Positions 9,140 through 17,468 of a stretch of DNA of 64,000 nt are shown here, one piece after another; the stretch's first letter is position 1, and each line of letters starts with the position of its first letter. A program made the translations under genes and the position numbers. A model generated the notes under the pieces. That model was not told the DNA's origin. It worked only from the letters and a program-made list of their open reading frames with translations, and made no database searches. This stretch comes from an uncultured Christensenellaceae bacterium (GTDB taxonomy: Bacteria; Bacillota; Clostridia; Christensenellales; UBA3700): NCBI GenBank assembly GCA_944380355.1, contig CALWHJ010000001.1, positions 1 through 64,000 on the forward strand. Reading direction: 5' to 3'.

Positions 9140-9874
9140 TTATTTTTCCGACTTATCGTCTATGCTGTCGGCTTGAGCGTCGCTTTCGGAGATATCGGAT
9201 TGAGCATCGTCTTCTTGCGACTTCTCTTCTCTTTCGACTACCTCAGGCAAGGGATTGCCCAACCTGTCGAGTTTGTCAAGTATACCGCTCTCGCGCACCT
9301 TTCTCAATTGACCGTTGTAAATTACCGTATACTGCACCGCTGCGATTATCGCAAGAATACTGCCTACGGCAAGAATGGCTGTATCTACGTAAAATACTAT
9401 CTCGTGCAAGCCTGCGAAAAACGCCAAAGCTATACCGATAAAATAGATAACCGCACCGGCTTTGCCGACTTTGTTGGACTTCTGCTCTATCTGTCGCTTG
9501 CTGGCTCTCATATAGTACTTGGACGTAACGCCCATATAGATTTCTTTTACTATAATTACTACTGCAAAAATCCAGTGGAGATTTCCGCAAATACACAGCA
9601 TCAGCATAGCTATGCACTGCAAAACCTTGTCCGCGATAGGGTCGAGAATTTTGCCTATGTCGCTGATTTGATTGAAGTGTCTTGCGATATATCCGTCGCA
9701 TACGTCTGTGATTTCTGCAAAAACAAAAATACCTATGCCTGCCCAAAGATATTTGAGCGCGTCCTTATCCGCAGCATACTCCGCCATCATCCACACGAAG
9801 AAAGGAATGGCTATAAGACGTATATACGTGAGTATGTTGGGAATCGTAAACAATTCTTCTTTTTTGAATTTCAT
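9140..9874 (-). CDS. pgsA: CDP-diacylglycerol--glycerol-3-phosphate 3-phosphatidyltransferase
   Basis: Makes phosphatidylglycerol phosphate, the first committed step to phosphatidylglycerol. The CDP-alcohol phosphatidyltransferase signature DG-x2-AR-x8-G-x3-D-x3-D is complete (DGYIARHFNQISDIG then KILDPIAD, about residues 59-81). Several membrane helices follow. At 244 residues it is longer than usual because of a C-terminal tail of about 45 residues rich in Glu, Asp, Ser and Gln after the last helix. Own promoter at 9904-9932; GAGG ribosome site. Confidence 0.92.
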   Translation of the reverse strand: MKFKKEELFTIPNILTYIRLIAIPFFVWMMAEYAADKDALKYLWAGIGIFVFAEITDVCDGYIARHFNQISDIGKILDPIADKVLQCIAMLMLCICGNLHWIFAVVIIVKEIYMGVTSKYYMRASKRQIEQKSNKVGKAGAVIYFIGIALAFFAGLHEIVFYVDTAILAVGSILAIIAAVQYTVIYNGQLRKVRESGILDKLDRLGNPLPEVVEREEKSQEDDAQSDISESDAQADSIDDKSEK

Positions 9875-9903
9875 AATGACCTCAAAAGCATTAGTGGGAC
9901 TTT

Positions 9904-9932
9904 ATTATATCATATCGGAAAAAGATATACAA
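9904..9932 (-). promoter_or_regulatory. Promoter of pgsA
   Basis: Minus strand: -35 TTGTAT (9927-9932), 17-bp spacer, extended -10 TGA-TATAAT (9904-9909). The rest of the divergent gap to 10102 is AT-rich; a TATAAT at 10071-10076 may serve the ABC operon, but I see no matching -35 and no riboswitch. Confidence 0.75.
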
Positions 9933-10102
9933 TAATTTTAATACAAAATATAAATATAAATATTTTATATAAAGCGTAAAATCTTTGCCCGCGCAAGCCT
10001 TACACCGCGCCGAAGTATTTACAATGATTTATTCGGCTTGTCTTTTCTAACACTTCCCGCGCCCCGCTCATATAATGTATTGACCAAATTCAGGAGGTAA
10101 TA

Positions 10103-11104
10103 ATGAAAAAAACCATTTGCATAACGCTTATGCTCGCGCTATTGGTTGTGTCGTGCGTAGGCGTATTCGGCGGTTGCCAAAACGACGACCCCGACCACAT
10201 AAAACTCATTGAAGTAACTCACTCCGTTTTCTATGCGCCTCTCTACGTCGCGCTTGACGGCGGATATTTCGAAGAAGAGGGGCTGACCATAGAACTGACA
10301 AACGGCGGCGGCGCAGACAAATGTATGACTTCCGTAATTGCCGGACAGTCCGACATAGGTCTTATGGGCCCCGAAGCGGCAATATACATTTACAACGAAG
10401 GCAGAAGCGACTACCCCGTCATATTCGGACAGCTTACCAAAAAAGACGGTTCCTTCCTTATGGCAAGGACGGATATGCCTGATTTCCAATGGACGGATAT
10501 AGCCGGTAAAGAAGTTATCGGCGGCAGAAAAGGCGGCGTACCCGCAATGGCTCTGGAATACGCAATCAAAAAAGCAGGCTTGATTGACGGCAAAGATTAC
10601 ACTATGAATTACGACGTGCAGTACGACCTTATCGGTCCCGCTTTCGAAGGCGGTACGGGTGACTTCTGTACTATGTTCGAACCAGCCGCGTCAAATATGC
10701 AAAAAGCCGGCAGCGGATATATCGTAGCTTCCGTAGGTCAACAGGCGGGAGATATGCCCTTTACTGCGTTTATGGCTACTCAGAGCTATATAGCCGAACA
10801 CCGCGAACAAGTCGATAAGTTCGTGCGCGCTATAATAAAAGCTATGGACTTCGTCAACACCTCGTCTGCCGAGGATATAGCAAAAGTACTCGCGCCCTCT
10901 TTCGACGGTACCGACCTCGCTACTCTCGCCAACTCAATTCAGGCGTACAAGGATATAGGCGCGTACTCAACCACTCCCGTAATGGCTAAAGAAGATTTCG
11001 AACTTCTTCAGGACGTAATAATCGACGCGGGAGTTATGACCAAACGAGCCGACTTCGACAAACTCGTAAACAACTCTATAGCAGAGGCTTTGCTCGCTCA
11101 ATAA
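10103..11104 (+). CDS. ABC transporter substrate-binding lipoprotein (SsuA/NMT1-like)
   Basis: 333 residues with a lipoprotein signal ending in VFGGC (lipid-modified Cys near residue 25). The mature part is an NMT1/THI5-like periplasmic-binding fold: SVFYAPLYVALDGGYFEEEGL at the front and the typical AGQSDIGLMGPEAA motif. Relatives bind sulfonates, nitrate, taurine or pyrimidine precursors of thiamine; the ligand cannot be chosen from sequence, and no TPP riboswitch is present. CAGGAGG ribosome site. First gene of a three-gene importer operon with the ATPase and permease directly downstream. Confidence 0.88.
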   Translation: MKKTICITLMLALLVVSCVGVFGGCQNDDPDHIKLIEVTHSVFYAPLYVALDGGYFEEEGLTIELTNGGGADKCMTSVIAGQSDIGLMGPEAAIYIYNEGRSDYPVIFGQLTKKDGSFLMARTDMPDFQWTDIAGKEVIGGRKGGVPAMALEYAIKKAGLIDGKDYTMNYDVQYDLIGPAFEGGTGDFCTMFEPAASNMQKAGSGYIVASVGQQAGDMPFTAFMATQSYIAEHREQVDKFVRAIIKAMDFVNTSSAEDIAKVLAPSFDGTDLATLANSIQAYKDIGAYSTTPVMAKEDFELLQDVIIDAGVMTKRADFDKLVNNSIAEALLAQ

Positions 11105-11124
11105 CTTACTCAAAAGAGGTAAAT

Positions 11125-11922
11125 ATGAACACTGTCTTACAAATGCAAAACGTATCTTTGACATACCATACGCTCAAAAACGAAACGCAGGCTGTCAAAG
11201 ATTTGAGTTTAGAAGGATACGAAGGCGAGCTTTTGGGAATAGTCGGTCCGAGCGGCTGCGGTAAGACAACCATTCTCTCGCTTTTGTCGGGAATACTCTC
11301 CCCTACACGGGGAGAGGTACTGATTTGCAATCAAAAGGCAAACTGTCAATCCAATCTCACGGGATATATGCTTCAGAGGGACGAGTTGCTCTCGTGGCGG
11401 ACAATTCTCAACAACGTCCTTTTAGGGCTGGAGATTAAAAAACAAAAAACTCCCGAGAAAATCGAGTATGCCGTCAGTCTTCTGGAAAAATACAATCTCA
11501 AGGAGTTCAAAGACTTCTATCCCAATCAGCTTTCGGGCGGAATGAAACAGCGTGTAGCGCTTATACGTACGCTCGTCCTCGAGCCTAAGCTTTTGTTGCT
11601 GGACGAACCCTTTTCCGCACTCGACTTCCAGACAAGGCTCAACGTCGTAGAGGACGTATACTCTATCCTGAAAAGCGAGGGAAAGAGCGCAGTCTTCGTA
11701 ACTCACGACATAAGCGAAGCCATCTCGATGTGCGACAGAGTAATAGTGCTCTCTCGCAGACCTTGCTCGGTCAAAGCGGAAATAGACCTTTCGCCGCTCA
11801 AAGAATACACGCCTTTAAAGCGCAGAGAGCTGCCCGTATTCAGCGGATACTTCGACAGTATCTGGCGCAGCCTGCAGGATACCAAGGAGAAAGAAAATGA
11901 AAAAGAGATTACTAAAAACTAA
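11125..11922 (+). CDS. ABC transporter ATP-binding protein (SsuB/TauB-like)
   Basis: 265 residues, the usual length. Walker A GPSGCGKTT (about residues 39-47), Q-loop MLQRDE, signature LSGGMKQRVAL, Walker B LLLLDEPFSALD and switch His in VFVTHDISEA are all intact, so it should hydrolyse ATP. It energises uptake of the ligand delivered by the preceding lipoprotein, with the permease whose start overlaps its end by 26 bp. Confidence 0.93.
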   Translation: MNTVLQMQNVSLTYHTLKNETQAVKDLSLEGYEGELLGIVGPSGCGKTTILSLLSGILSPTRGEVLICNQKANCQSNLTGYMLQRDELLSWRTILNNVLLGLEIKKQKTPEKIEYAVSLLEKYNLKEFKDFYPNQLSGGMKQRVALIRTLVLEPKLLLLDEPFSALDFQTRLNVVEDVYSILKSEGKSAVFVTHDISEAISMCDRVIVLSRRPCSVKAEIDLSPLKEYTPLKRRELPVFSGYFDSIWRSLQDTKEKENEKEITKN

Positions 11923-12730
11923 CGCCCCCGACATATCCGCCGAACACGCGGCTTATCTCAAAGGGCAAAAGAAAAAGAATATTATCGTGACGCTTGCGCG
12001 AGCAGGCATTCTGGTATTTGTAATACTGCTGTGGGAAATTCTTGCCCGAACGGGTGCGATAGACAGCTTTATATCCTCCTCTCCGTCGAGGATGCTAAGC
12101 TGCTTTGTCGACCTCGTCAAAGGCGGAGAACTTGCTAAGCACGTAGGCATCACGCTTTGGGAAACGGTAGTCAGCTTTTTCCTTGCGACTACTCTCGGAA
12201 CGCTGACGGCAGTGCTTCTGTGGTGGTTCGAGAGCGTAAGAAAAATACTCGAGCCTTACATCGTAGTACTCAATGCCCTGCCTAAAATCGCACTGGGTCC
12301 GATTATCATTATTTGGATGGGCACCGACCAGCCCGCCATAATCACTATGGCTCTCGCCATCTCGCTGTTTATAACCATACTCAACACTCTGAGCGGTTTT
12401 CTCAGCGTAGAAAAAAGCAAGCTTATGCTGATGAAAACACTCGGTGCGACCAAGTGGCAAACGCTTACAAAACTTGTCCTTCCGTACAATCTTCCCAACA
12501 TAATCGATGCACTTAAAATCAACGTCGGTATGTGCTGGGTAGGTACGATTATGGGGGAATACCTCGTTTCGCACGCGGGACTGGGATACCTCATCATCTA
12601 CGGCGGACAGATATTCAAACTCGACCTCGTTATGACCAGTACCGTAATACTCTGCTTCCTTGCGGGGCTTATGTACTATGCCGTAGCGTTGCTTCAAAAA
12701 TTCGTCAGCAAAAAACTCAATCTCGACTGA
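11897..12730 (+). CDS. ABC transporter permease (SsuC/TauC-like)
   Basis: 277 residues with about six membrane helices and the EAA-type coupling loop (around LMLMKTLGATKWQTLTKLVLP) that contacts the ATPase. The ATG overlaps the end of the ATPase gene by 26 bp and has its AAGGAG site inside that gene. It is the last gene of the importer; a terminator starts 5 bp after its stop. Confidence 0.92.
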   Translation: MKKRLLKTNAPDISAEHAAYLKGQKKKNIIVTLARAGILVFVILLWEILARTGAIDSFISSSPSRMLSCFVDLVKGGELAKHVGITLWETVVSFFLATTLGTLTAVLLWWFESVRKILEPYIVVLNALPKIALGPIIIIWMGTDQPAIITMALAISLFITILNTLSGFLSVEKSKLMLMKTLGATKWQTLTKLVLPYNLPNIIDALKINVGMCWVGTIMGEYLVSHAGLGYLIIYGGQIFKLDLVMTSTVILCFLAGLMYYAVALLQKFVSKKLNLD

Positions 12731-13841
12731 ACTTCGCCAAAGACTTTTTAGTCTTTGGCGTTTTGCCCTGTAGCGACTGCTCTTTGCTCGCCAATCGGGC
12801 CAGCCTGCCGTCGGCGGGGCGATTAAATTCGATAGCGCTCTCGCTCGCGCTTGCGGCTTTTATCTCCCTTACGCGTTTTACTCTTAAGAAAATTTTATAC
12901 GCTATCGGCAATACACTCATAAAAAACAGATACGCTATGCCCGCATAACCTATCGCGGGATAAACCACGGCTACCGCGCGCGCAAAGTTCAGTTTTACGC
13001 CTATAAACGAGGTTATTATCAACATAACCACGCTGAAAGCTTTGGGAATTCTCACAGCGTCGTTTTCCTGACAGACGAGTTTTGCGCACCCTATCAAAGT
13101 CGTGAATACCGCCAGATAAATTACCGCACCGCTGACGCCCTTTAGGTTGTTGACTTTGGCAAATTCGTAGACGGGCATAGAAAAGTTGGAAAACTTTGCG
13201 GATACCGCATATACGATAGCTACCGCCGAAGCGAAAACCGCCGCCGTAAACACAGACGTGAATACGCACTCTCTGACAGTAAATTGCTCTCTTTGTTCGG
13301 CAAGCAGATACCCGCCCGTCATTACGTTCATACAAGCGTAAGAAAGCACCTTAAATAACGAAAACTTCCCTGCTTGAGGAGTAGCGCAATCATTTGCAAG
13401 TACGAGCAAAAGCACGATTATTACGGGTACGAGCGCAAGGTTGAATTTCTGCATTACCCGCATATCTAAAAGCGCGACGAAACTCACGAAAAGCCCCGTC
13501 CATACGCCTACGTTTTTTATACCGAAACTTTGGGATATTATCTCCTCACACGCGCTCAACATACACAAAAATGTCGCGTATGTGGCGATATAAAGACAAA
13601 TTTTTATTGCTATGCACACACCTTTTGCCACTTTTGAAGTACTGTTTAAAAGTATGGAAAAAGCCTTGGACGAAAACAAAAAAATACCCGCCAAAAGTCC
13701 CATAAGCGCACCGCCCGCCGCAGCGCAGACTATTCCGCTGTCCCCGAAGTACAGCATTACCTCTCTGCCCGTCGCAAAGCCCGCGCCTATCACTGCGCCT
13801 ATATATGTAAAACTCACTGAAAAACATTTGGACAATCGCAT
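12717..13841 (-). CDS. YkvI-family membrane transporter-like protein
   Basis: 374 residues with about ten hydrophobic segments. The N-terminal motif IGAVIGAGFATGREVMLYF is typical of the YkvI family (COG3949) in the amino acid/branched-chain transporter superfamily; the substrate is unknown. The last ~35 residues are a polar Lys/Ser-rich tail encoded through the terminator hairpin of the convergent importer operon, and the stop lies 14 bp inside the permease gene. No Shine-Dalgarno site is seen near the ATG; the nearest purine run (AGAGGA) is about 20 nt away. Confidence 0.82.
   Translation of the reverse strand: MRLSKCFSVSFTYIGAVIGAGFATGREVMLYFGDSGIVCAAAGGALMGLLAGIFLFSSKAFSILLNSTSKVAKGVCIAIKICLYIATYATFLCMLSACEEIISQSFGIKNVGVWTGLFVSFVALLDMRVMQKFNLALVPVIIVLLLVLANDCATPQAGKFSLFKVLSYACMNVMTGGYLLAEQREQFTVRECVFTSVFTAAVFASAVAIVYAVSAKFSNFSMPVYEFAKVNNLKGVSGAVIYLAVFTTLIGCAKLVCQENDAVRIPKAFSVVMLIITSFIGVKLNFARAVAVVYPAIGYAGIAYLFFMSVLPIAYKIFLRVKRVREIKAASASESAIEFNRPADGRLARLASKEQSLQGKTPKTKKSLAKFSRD
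12735..12764 (+). terminator. Terminator of the ABC importer operon
   Basis: Perfect 11-bp stem CGCCAAAGACT/AGTCTTTGGCG around TTTT (12735-12760), followed by TTTT. It lies inside the 3' end of the convergent gene 12717-13841, whose reading frame runs straight through it. Confidence 0.88.
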
Positions 13842-13891
13842 ACCATAATATATGCCGATTGTCCTCTGCGTATGTAAATATTAAACCGACC

Positions 13892-15673
13892 TCAGCCTCG
13901 CAACATCAAATCTTCCATTTCCTGCGCATAAGCGAAAGCCTTCCTGCAAAAAGCCGTTTCTATACCCTCTTCGATATTGTCGAGCATATCTTCTTTGAAG
14001 ATATACAAAAAGTCAAGAGTAGCTTTTTTGTCCGAGCAGAAAGAGAAAAATTCGGGTGAATTCTGCATACCCTCGAATTTGAGAAGCAGCCAGAATACAG
14101 ACAGTACGGGAGCGTGCGAATAATCTCTTTTGAGAAGCTTATAGAATTTTTTGATAAACGAAGTCTTGCTCTTTCCGTCCCTGAGTATGCACTGCGCAAA
14201 GTACATCGAAAGCGCAAAAACCACACCTTCTCTTCCCGCCGATTTGTCCAGCTTAGTCATAGGATTTTTGTACACCTTGCCCTCGAATATAAACTCTTTC
14301 TTTCCCGACAGCGCGGCAAAACAGCCTAGCGCGATAATGCGTACGATATAGAAATATTCGTCGTTTACGATTGCCCCTTTCAGCACCGCTGTAAGCGGAG
14401 CGTAGTTTATCTTGTACAGTCCGTACATAATCTGCGCCGTATCTTCGAGCAAAGGCATAGTGTTGACAAGTATTCCTTCGAGCGCGATTATTATCTCGCG
14501 TATATTTTCTTTTAAATCCTGTTTTGTCTTACAGTTGTTTATTTTTTCCGCAAGAATTACCGCGAGCATATCGTCCATAGCCGACGACCTCTCGAGAGAA
14601 AGGCTTGTCCCGCTTTTATCTCTTCCGCCGAATTTCTCAAGAAAACAGAGATAGCTCTTTGCTCTGCTGAAAATACCGTAAAGCGCATCCGCTTTGTACC
14701 AGCAAGCCTGAGCTTTTTCGGGTTGATAATCGTTGTAGTAATTGATACCCTCGAGAAGATATCTCTCCTCGCTTTCGTCGTCTTTGTCGAAGGGATTGTT
14801 TTTGCATATAGTATGCCAAAGTTCCTCTTCCCCCTCTCTGTAAAGAGCGGAAAGCCCCGTCAATTCGTCAGTACTCAAATCGTCCTTTTGCGCGATAAAA
14901 TCTTTAAGCGACTGATAAATCTCCGTCTTTCCCTTGCTTCTCGCGCCCAGAAGTATATCGAGCATAGCCTCTATGTAGAGATTTTGCGCCATACATTCCT
15001 TACAGTATTCGTATGCCTTGTCGTAATCTCCAAGTTCGAGATAAGCCCTTACGTACGTTACGCTGACGGATAAAATCGTATGCTTTTTGACGTGTCTTCT
15101 CTTTATCTTGTCGAGTATTTCCACGCTGCGCTCAGCACGTCCCGAATTAAGTTCGCCGTTGGCTTTGACGTTTGCGACGAAAGTGCGGTAATCGTTGTCT
15201 TCGAGAGTGTACAAGAGTTTGCCGTCCTTGTGATAGCTGACCTGACCGTTGGAATACTCCACGAAATCGTCTGCTTCCTCTCCCTCTTGCAAAGCGTCCT
15301 CGTCGCGGTTGTTATCCTGAAGGAATTTGATAAAGCGTTTTTCCTCTTCCTTGTCGAATTTGGTAAGCAGACTGAAAGTATCGCTCATACCTCTCGTATC
15401 TCTCAGCTGTACGTAATCCCTCTCCAGTACGCGCAGAATATCCTGCACGTAATCCATATCCAAAAGCTGTTCTCTTAAAATTTTTGCAGACAAAAAGTAC
15501 GCGCCTTTATCAAAGTAAAAGTATGCGAGATAGATTTTTCTTTGGGCAAGCTCCTGTGCGTCGTCGATATCGGGAAGAGTGTAGAGTATGCGCTTTGCTA
15601 TACTCTCCTTACGCTCTCCTTTCCACAGTTTGCCGTCCGTATATTCTCTTAGCGTCTGGGGGAATTTAATCAT
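13892..15673 (-). CDS. Large helical-repeat (TPR-like) protein, unknown function
   Basis: 593 residues, soluble, no signal peptide, almost entirely helical in character. Segments such as AYLELGDYDKAYEYCKECMAQNLYIEAMLD and ALYREGEEELWHTI have the spacing of tetratricopeptide repeats; a acidic patch (EGEEADDF) sits near residue 130. No catalytic motif. The ATG overlaps the hslO stop by 4 bp (ATGA), so the two are translated together, which suggests a role near protein quality control or stress; this is inference from position only. Confidence 0.75.
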   Translation of the reverse strand: MIKFPQTLREYTDGKLWKGERKESIAKRILYTLPDIDDAQELAQRKIYLAYFYFDKGAYFLSAKILREQLLDMDYVQDILRVLERDYVQLRDTRGMSDTFSLLTKFDKEEEKRFIKFLQDNNRDEDALQEGEEADDFVEYSNGQVSYHKDGKLLYTLEDNDYRTFVANVKANGELNSGRAERSVEILDKIKRRHVKKHTILSVSVTYVRAYLELGDYDKAYEYCKECMAQNLYIEAMLDILLGARSKGKTEIYQSLKDFIAQKDDLSTDELTGLSALYREGEEELWHTICKNNPFDKDDESEERYLLEGINYYNDYQPEKAQACWYKADALYGIFSRAKSYLCFLEKFGGRDKSGTSLSLERSSAMDDMLAVILAEKINNCKTKQDLKENIREIIIALEGILVNTMPLLEDTAQIMYGLYKINYAPLTAVLKGAIVNDEYFYIVRIIALGCFAALSGKKEFIFEGKVYKNPMTKLDKSAGREGVVFALSMYFAQCILRDGKSKTSFIKKFYKLLKRDYSHAPVLSVFWLLLKFEGMQNSPEFFSFCSDKKATLDFLYIFKEDMLDNIEEGIETAFCRKAFAYAQEMEDLMLRG

Positions 15674-16515
15674 TCGAACAACCTTTTCAAATCCTCTTTG
15701 TCAAATACGTATTTTGTGTTGCAGAATTCGCAACCGACTTCGATTTTACCCTCTTTTTCGGCGATATCGAAAGCTTCCTTCTTGCCCAGAGTGAGTAGCA
15801 TAGCGGCAATGCGCTCTCTCGAACAACTGCACTTATACTCTTCCTGTATGTCGGGAAGCTGTTTTATCTCGAAGTGTCCGAAGTAATAATCTATAATGCC
15901 CTGCGCTCCCGTATTTTCGAGCAATGCGGGTACGTCTGTAAAATTGCGCGCGATATCCTCTAGTATTACTATTTCGTCCTCCGAGCAATTGGGCATAGGC
16001 TGAATTATTACTCCGCCCGCCTTTTTGCACTTTCCGTCCTTAAAATCCACTCCTAGCGCAACCGCCGAAGGAAGCTGTTCGGAAACGGTAAAGTAATACG
16101 CAAAATCCTCGTCTATATTGCCGTTGACGAGGTGCGACAGACCGTTGTAAGGCTCCTTGAGACCGAAGTCCTTGATAATATTGAGATAGCCTTCTTTTCC
16201 TATGATTTCGCTTACGCTGACATCCTTATCGAGACTTGCGCGCGGGTTTTCTATGTATCCTCTGACTTTAGCTCCGTAATCTCCGCAAAGCACGGCTTTT
16301 CCTCCAAGTCCGTTGCCCTCGATGATTATAGTGAGTTTGTTTGCAGTCCCCTTGAAGTTACCGCTCATAAAAGCAGTCATCGTCAAGGCTTTGCCCATAG
16401 CTCTCGCTACGCTGTCCGAAAAACCGTGTATATCGGCTGCGTCGGCTACGAGTTTTGTCGTATCCAACACGCTTACTATCGCTTTTCCTCCGAAGAGAAT
16501 GGCTCTTTTTATCAT
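15670..16515 (-). CDS. hslO: Redox-regulated chaperone Hsp33
   Basis: 281 residues. Hsp33 is a cytoplasmic holdase switched on by oxidation of four zinc-binding Cys. These are visible at the C-terminus as CSC (near residue 231) and CEFC (near 264), and the core begins with the usual RAILFGGKAIVSVLDTTKLVADA. AAGGAG site ahead of the ATG. Upstream DNA contains a good promoter and unusual inverted repeats (16546-16697). Coupled by a 4-bp overlap to the 593-residue protein. Confidence 0.94.
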   Translation of the reverse strand: MIKRAILFGGKAIVSVLDTTKLVADAADIHGFSDSVARAMGKALTMTAFMSGNFKGTANKLTIIIEGNGLGGKAVLCGDYGAKVRGYIENPRASLDKDVSVSEIIGKEGYLNIIKDFGLKEPYNGLSHLVNGNIDEDFAYYFTVSEQLPSAVALGVDFKDGKCKKAGGVIIQPMPNCSEDEIVILEDIARNFTDVPALLENTGAQGIIDYYFGHFEIKQLPDIQEEYKCSCSRERIAAMLLTLGKKEAFDIAEKEGKIEVGCEFCNTKYVFDKEDLKRLFE

Positions 16516-16545
16516 ATTGTCTCCTTTTGAACTTCAGTCGGGTAT

Positions 16546-16697
16546 CGTTACGTCACGCGCGCACCGCGCGCATTGCGTATTATAATTATCATTACAATTA
16601 TTACAATACATTAAGCGATATCCGCTAAAACTTTTTAGTCCGTATAAACCGTATTTGCTTATGCCGTATGTTTTGACGTAACGGCTCTTAATGTATT
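16546..16697 (-). promoter_or_regulatory. hslO promoter with interleaved inverted repeats
   Basis: Minus strand promoter: -35 TTGTAA (601-606 of 16 kb, i.e. 16601-16606), 16-bp spacer, -10 TATAAT (16579-16584), start near 16572. A GCGCGC/GCGCGC hairpin sits exactly at the start (16557-16571). Two perfect 10-bp inverted repeats interleave: CGTTACGTCA at 16546-16555 with TGACGTAACG at 16674-16683, and AATACATTAA at 16605-16614 with TTAATGTATT at 16688-16697. One proximal arm lies in the leader and one abuts the -35; both distal arms are about 70-120 bp upstream. Confidence 0.55.
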
Positions 16698-16718
16698 AAT
16701 CCGACGCGGCGCGCCTTT

Positions 16719-16757
16719 AAAAAAAATAATTTTATATTCGCGGGAATATAAAATTAT
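16719..16757 (-). terminator. Terminator of the methyltransferase gene
   Basis: Minus strand: 14-bp perfect stem (16726-16739 with 16744-16757) followed by eight U (plus-strand A at 16719-16726). The stem overlaps the stop codon of the 16754-17467 gene. Confidence 0.85.
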
Positions 16758-17467
16758 AAGCTTTTGCAGATAAACAGCAATCTTTTGGACTTTTGCGAAA
16801 CCTTACCAAATTTTTCGCCGTCATATACCTGCCACGTCCACTTGTCTTTGAGAATGGACTCTATTTTTTCTTGCGTATGTATATATTGCCTGTGTGTTTC
16901 TTCCACGCGACGGTACAGTCCGCTTTGCGTTTTCTCAAAGAAGTCCACGTCCATATCCACACAGTCGCGCTTTAGCGTATTCTGCCATATATAGGTAACG
17001 TCGTCGTAATCTTCGCAAAAGAGATTGTCTGCCAGTATATTTCTGAGTTTGTATTCCGACGACACGTCGAATACGAGAGTGCCTCCCTCTTTGAGATTTG
17101 CGCGTATCCTGTCCAGCACCGCACCGAGTCTATTCTGAGGGACGTAGTTGAATCCGTCGCATACCGCAGTAATAAAATCGACTTTATGCGCAAGTTCGAG
17201 CTGTACGATATCCTGACGTACCCACTTGACGTCGAGTCCTTCGCGTCTTGCTTTGTCGCGCGCCACGTTGAGCATCTCTTCACTGAGGTCGATTCCCGTC
17301 ATACGGCACCCCGCCTTTGCAAGGCGCACCGTAATTTCGCCCGACCCGCAAGCTATGTCCGCGCCCTCTCCCGAGAGTTTGTCTTTTATAAACTCTACGT
17401 ACGCGCCGTAATCGAAGTCGCCCATCAAGCGGTCGTAGTATTTTGCAAGTACGCTGTAAGAGGACAT
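16754..17467 (-). CDS. Class I SAM-dependent methyltransferase
   Basis: 237 residues. N-terminal YDRLMGDFDYGAYVEFI and motif I ADIACGSGEITVRLAKAG (about residues 35-52), then motif II TGIDLSEEML and a post-I acidic residue; the fold is that of a Rossmann methyltransferase of the UbiE/BioC-like group acting on small molecules or tRNA. Substrate unknown. It starts 2 bp after the stop of the upstream membrane protein gene, so the two form an operon ending at the hairpin over its stop codon. Confidence 0.85.
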   Translation of the reverse strand: MSSYSVLAKYYDRLMGDFDYGAYVEFIKDKLSGEGADIACGSGEITVRLAKAGCRMTGIDLSEEMLNVARDKARREGLDVKWVRQDIVQLELAHKVDFITAVCDGFNYVPQNRLGAVLDRIRANLKEGGTLVFDVSSEYKLRNILADNLFCEDYDDVTYIWQNTLKRDCVDMDVDFFEKTQSGLYRRVEETHRQYIHTQEKIESILKDKWTWQVYDGEKFGKVSQKSKRLLFICKSL

Positions 17468-17468
17468 A

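Noticed and set aside
9980..10102. TPP or other riboswitch ahead of the SsuABC/NMT1-like importer
   Set aside because: No CTGAGA-type core and no terminator; only a -10-like box is seen.
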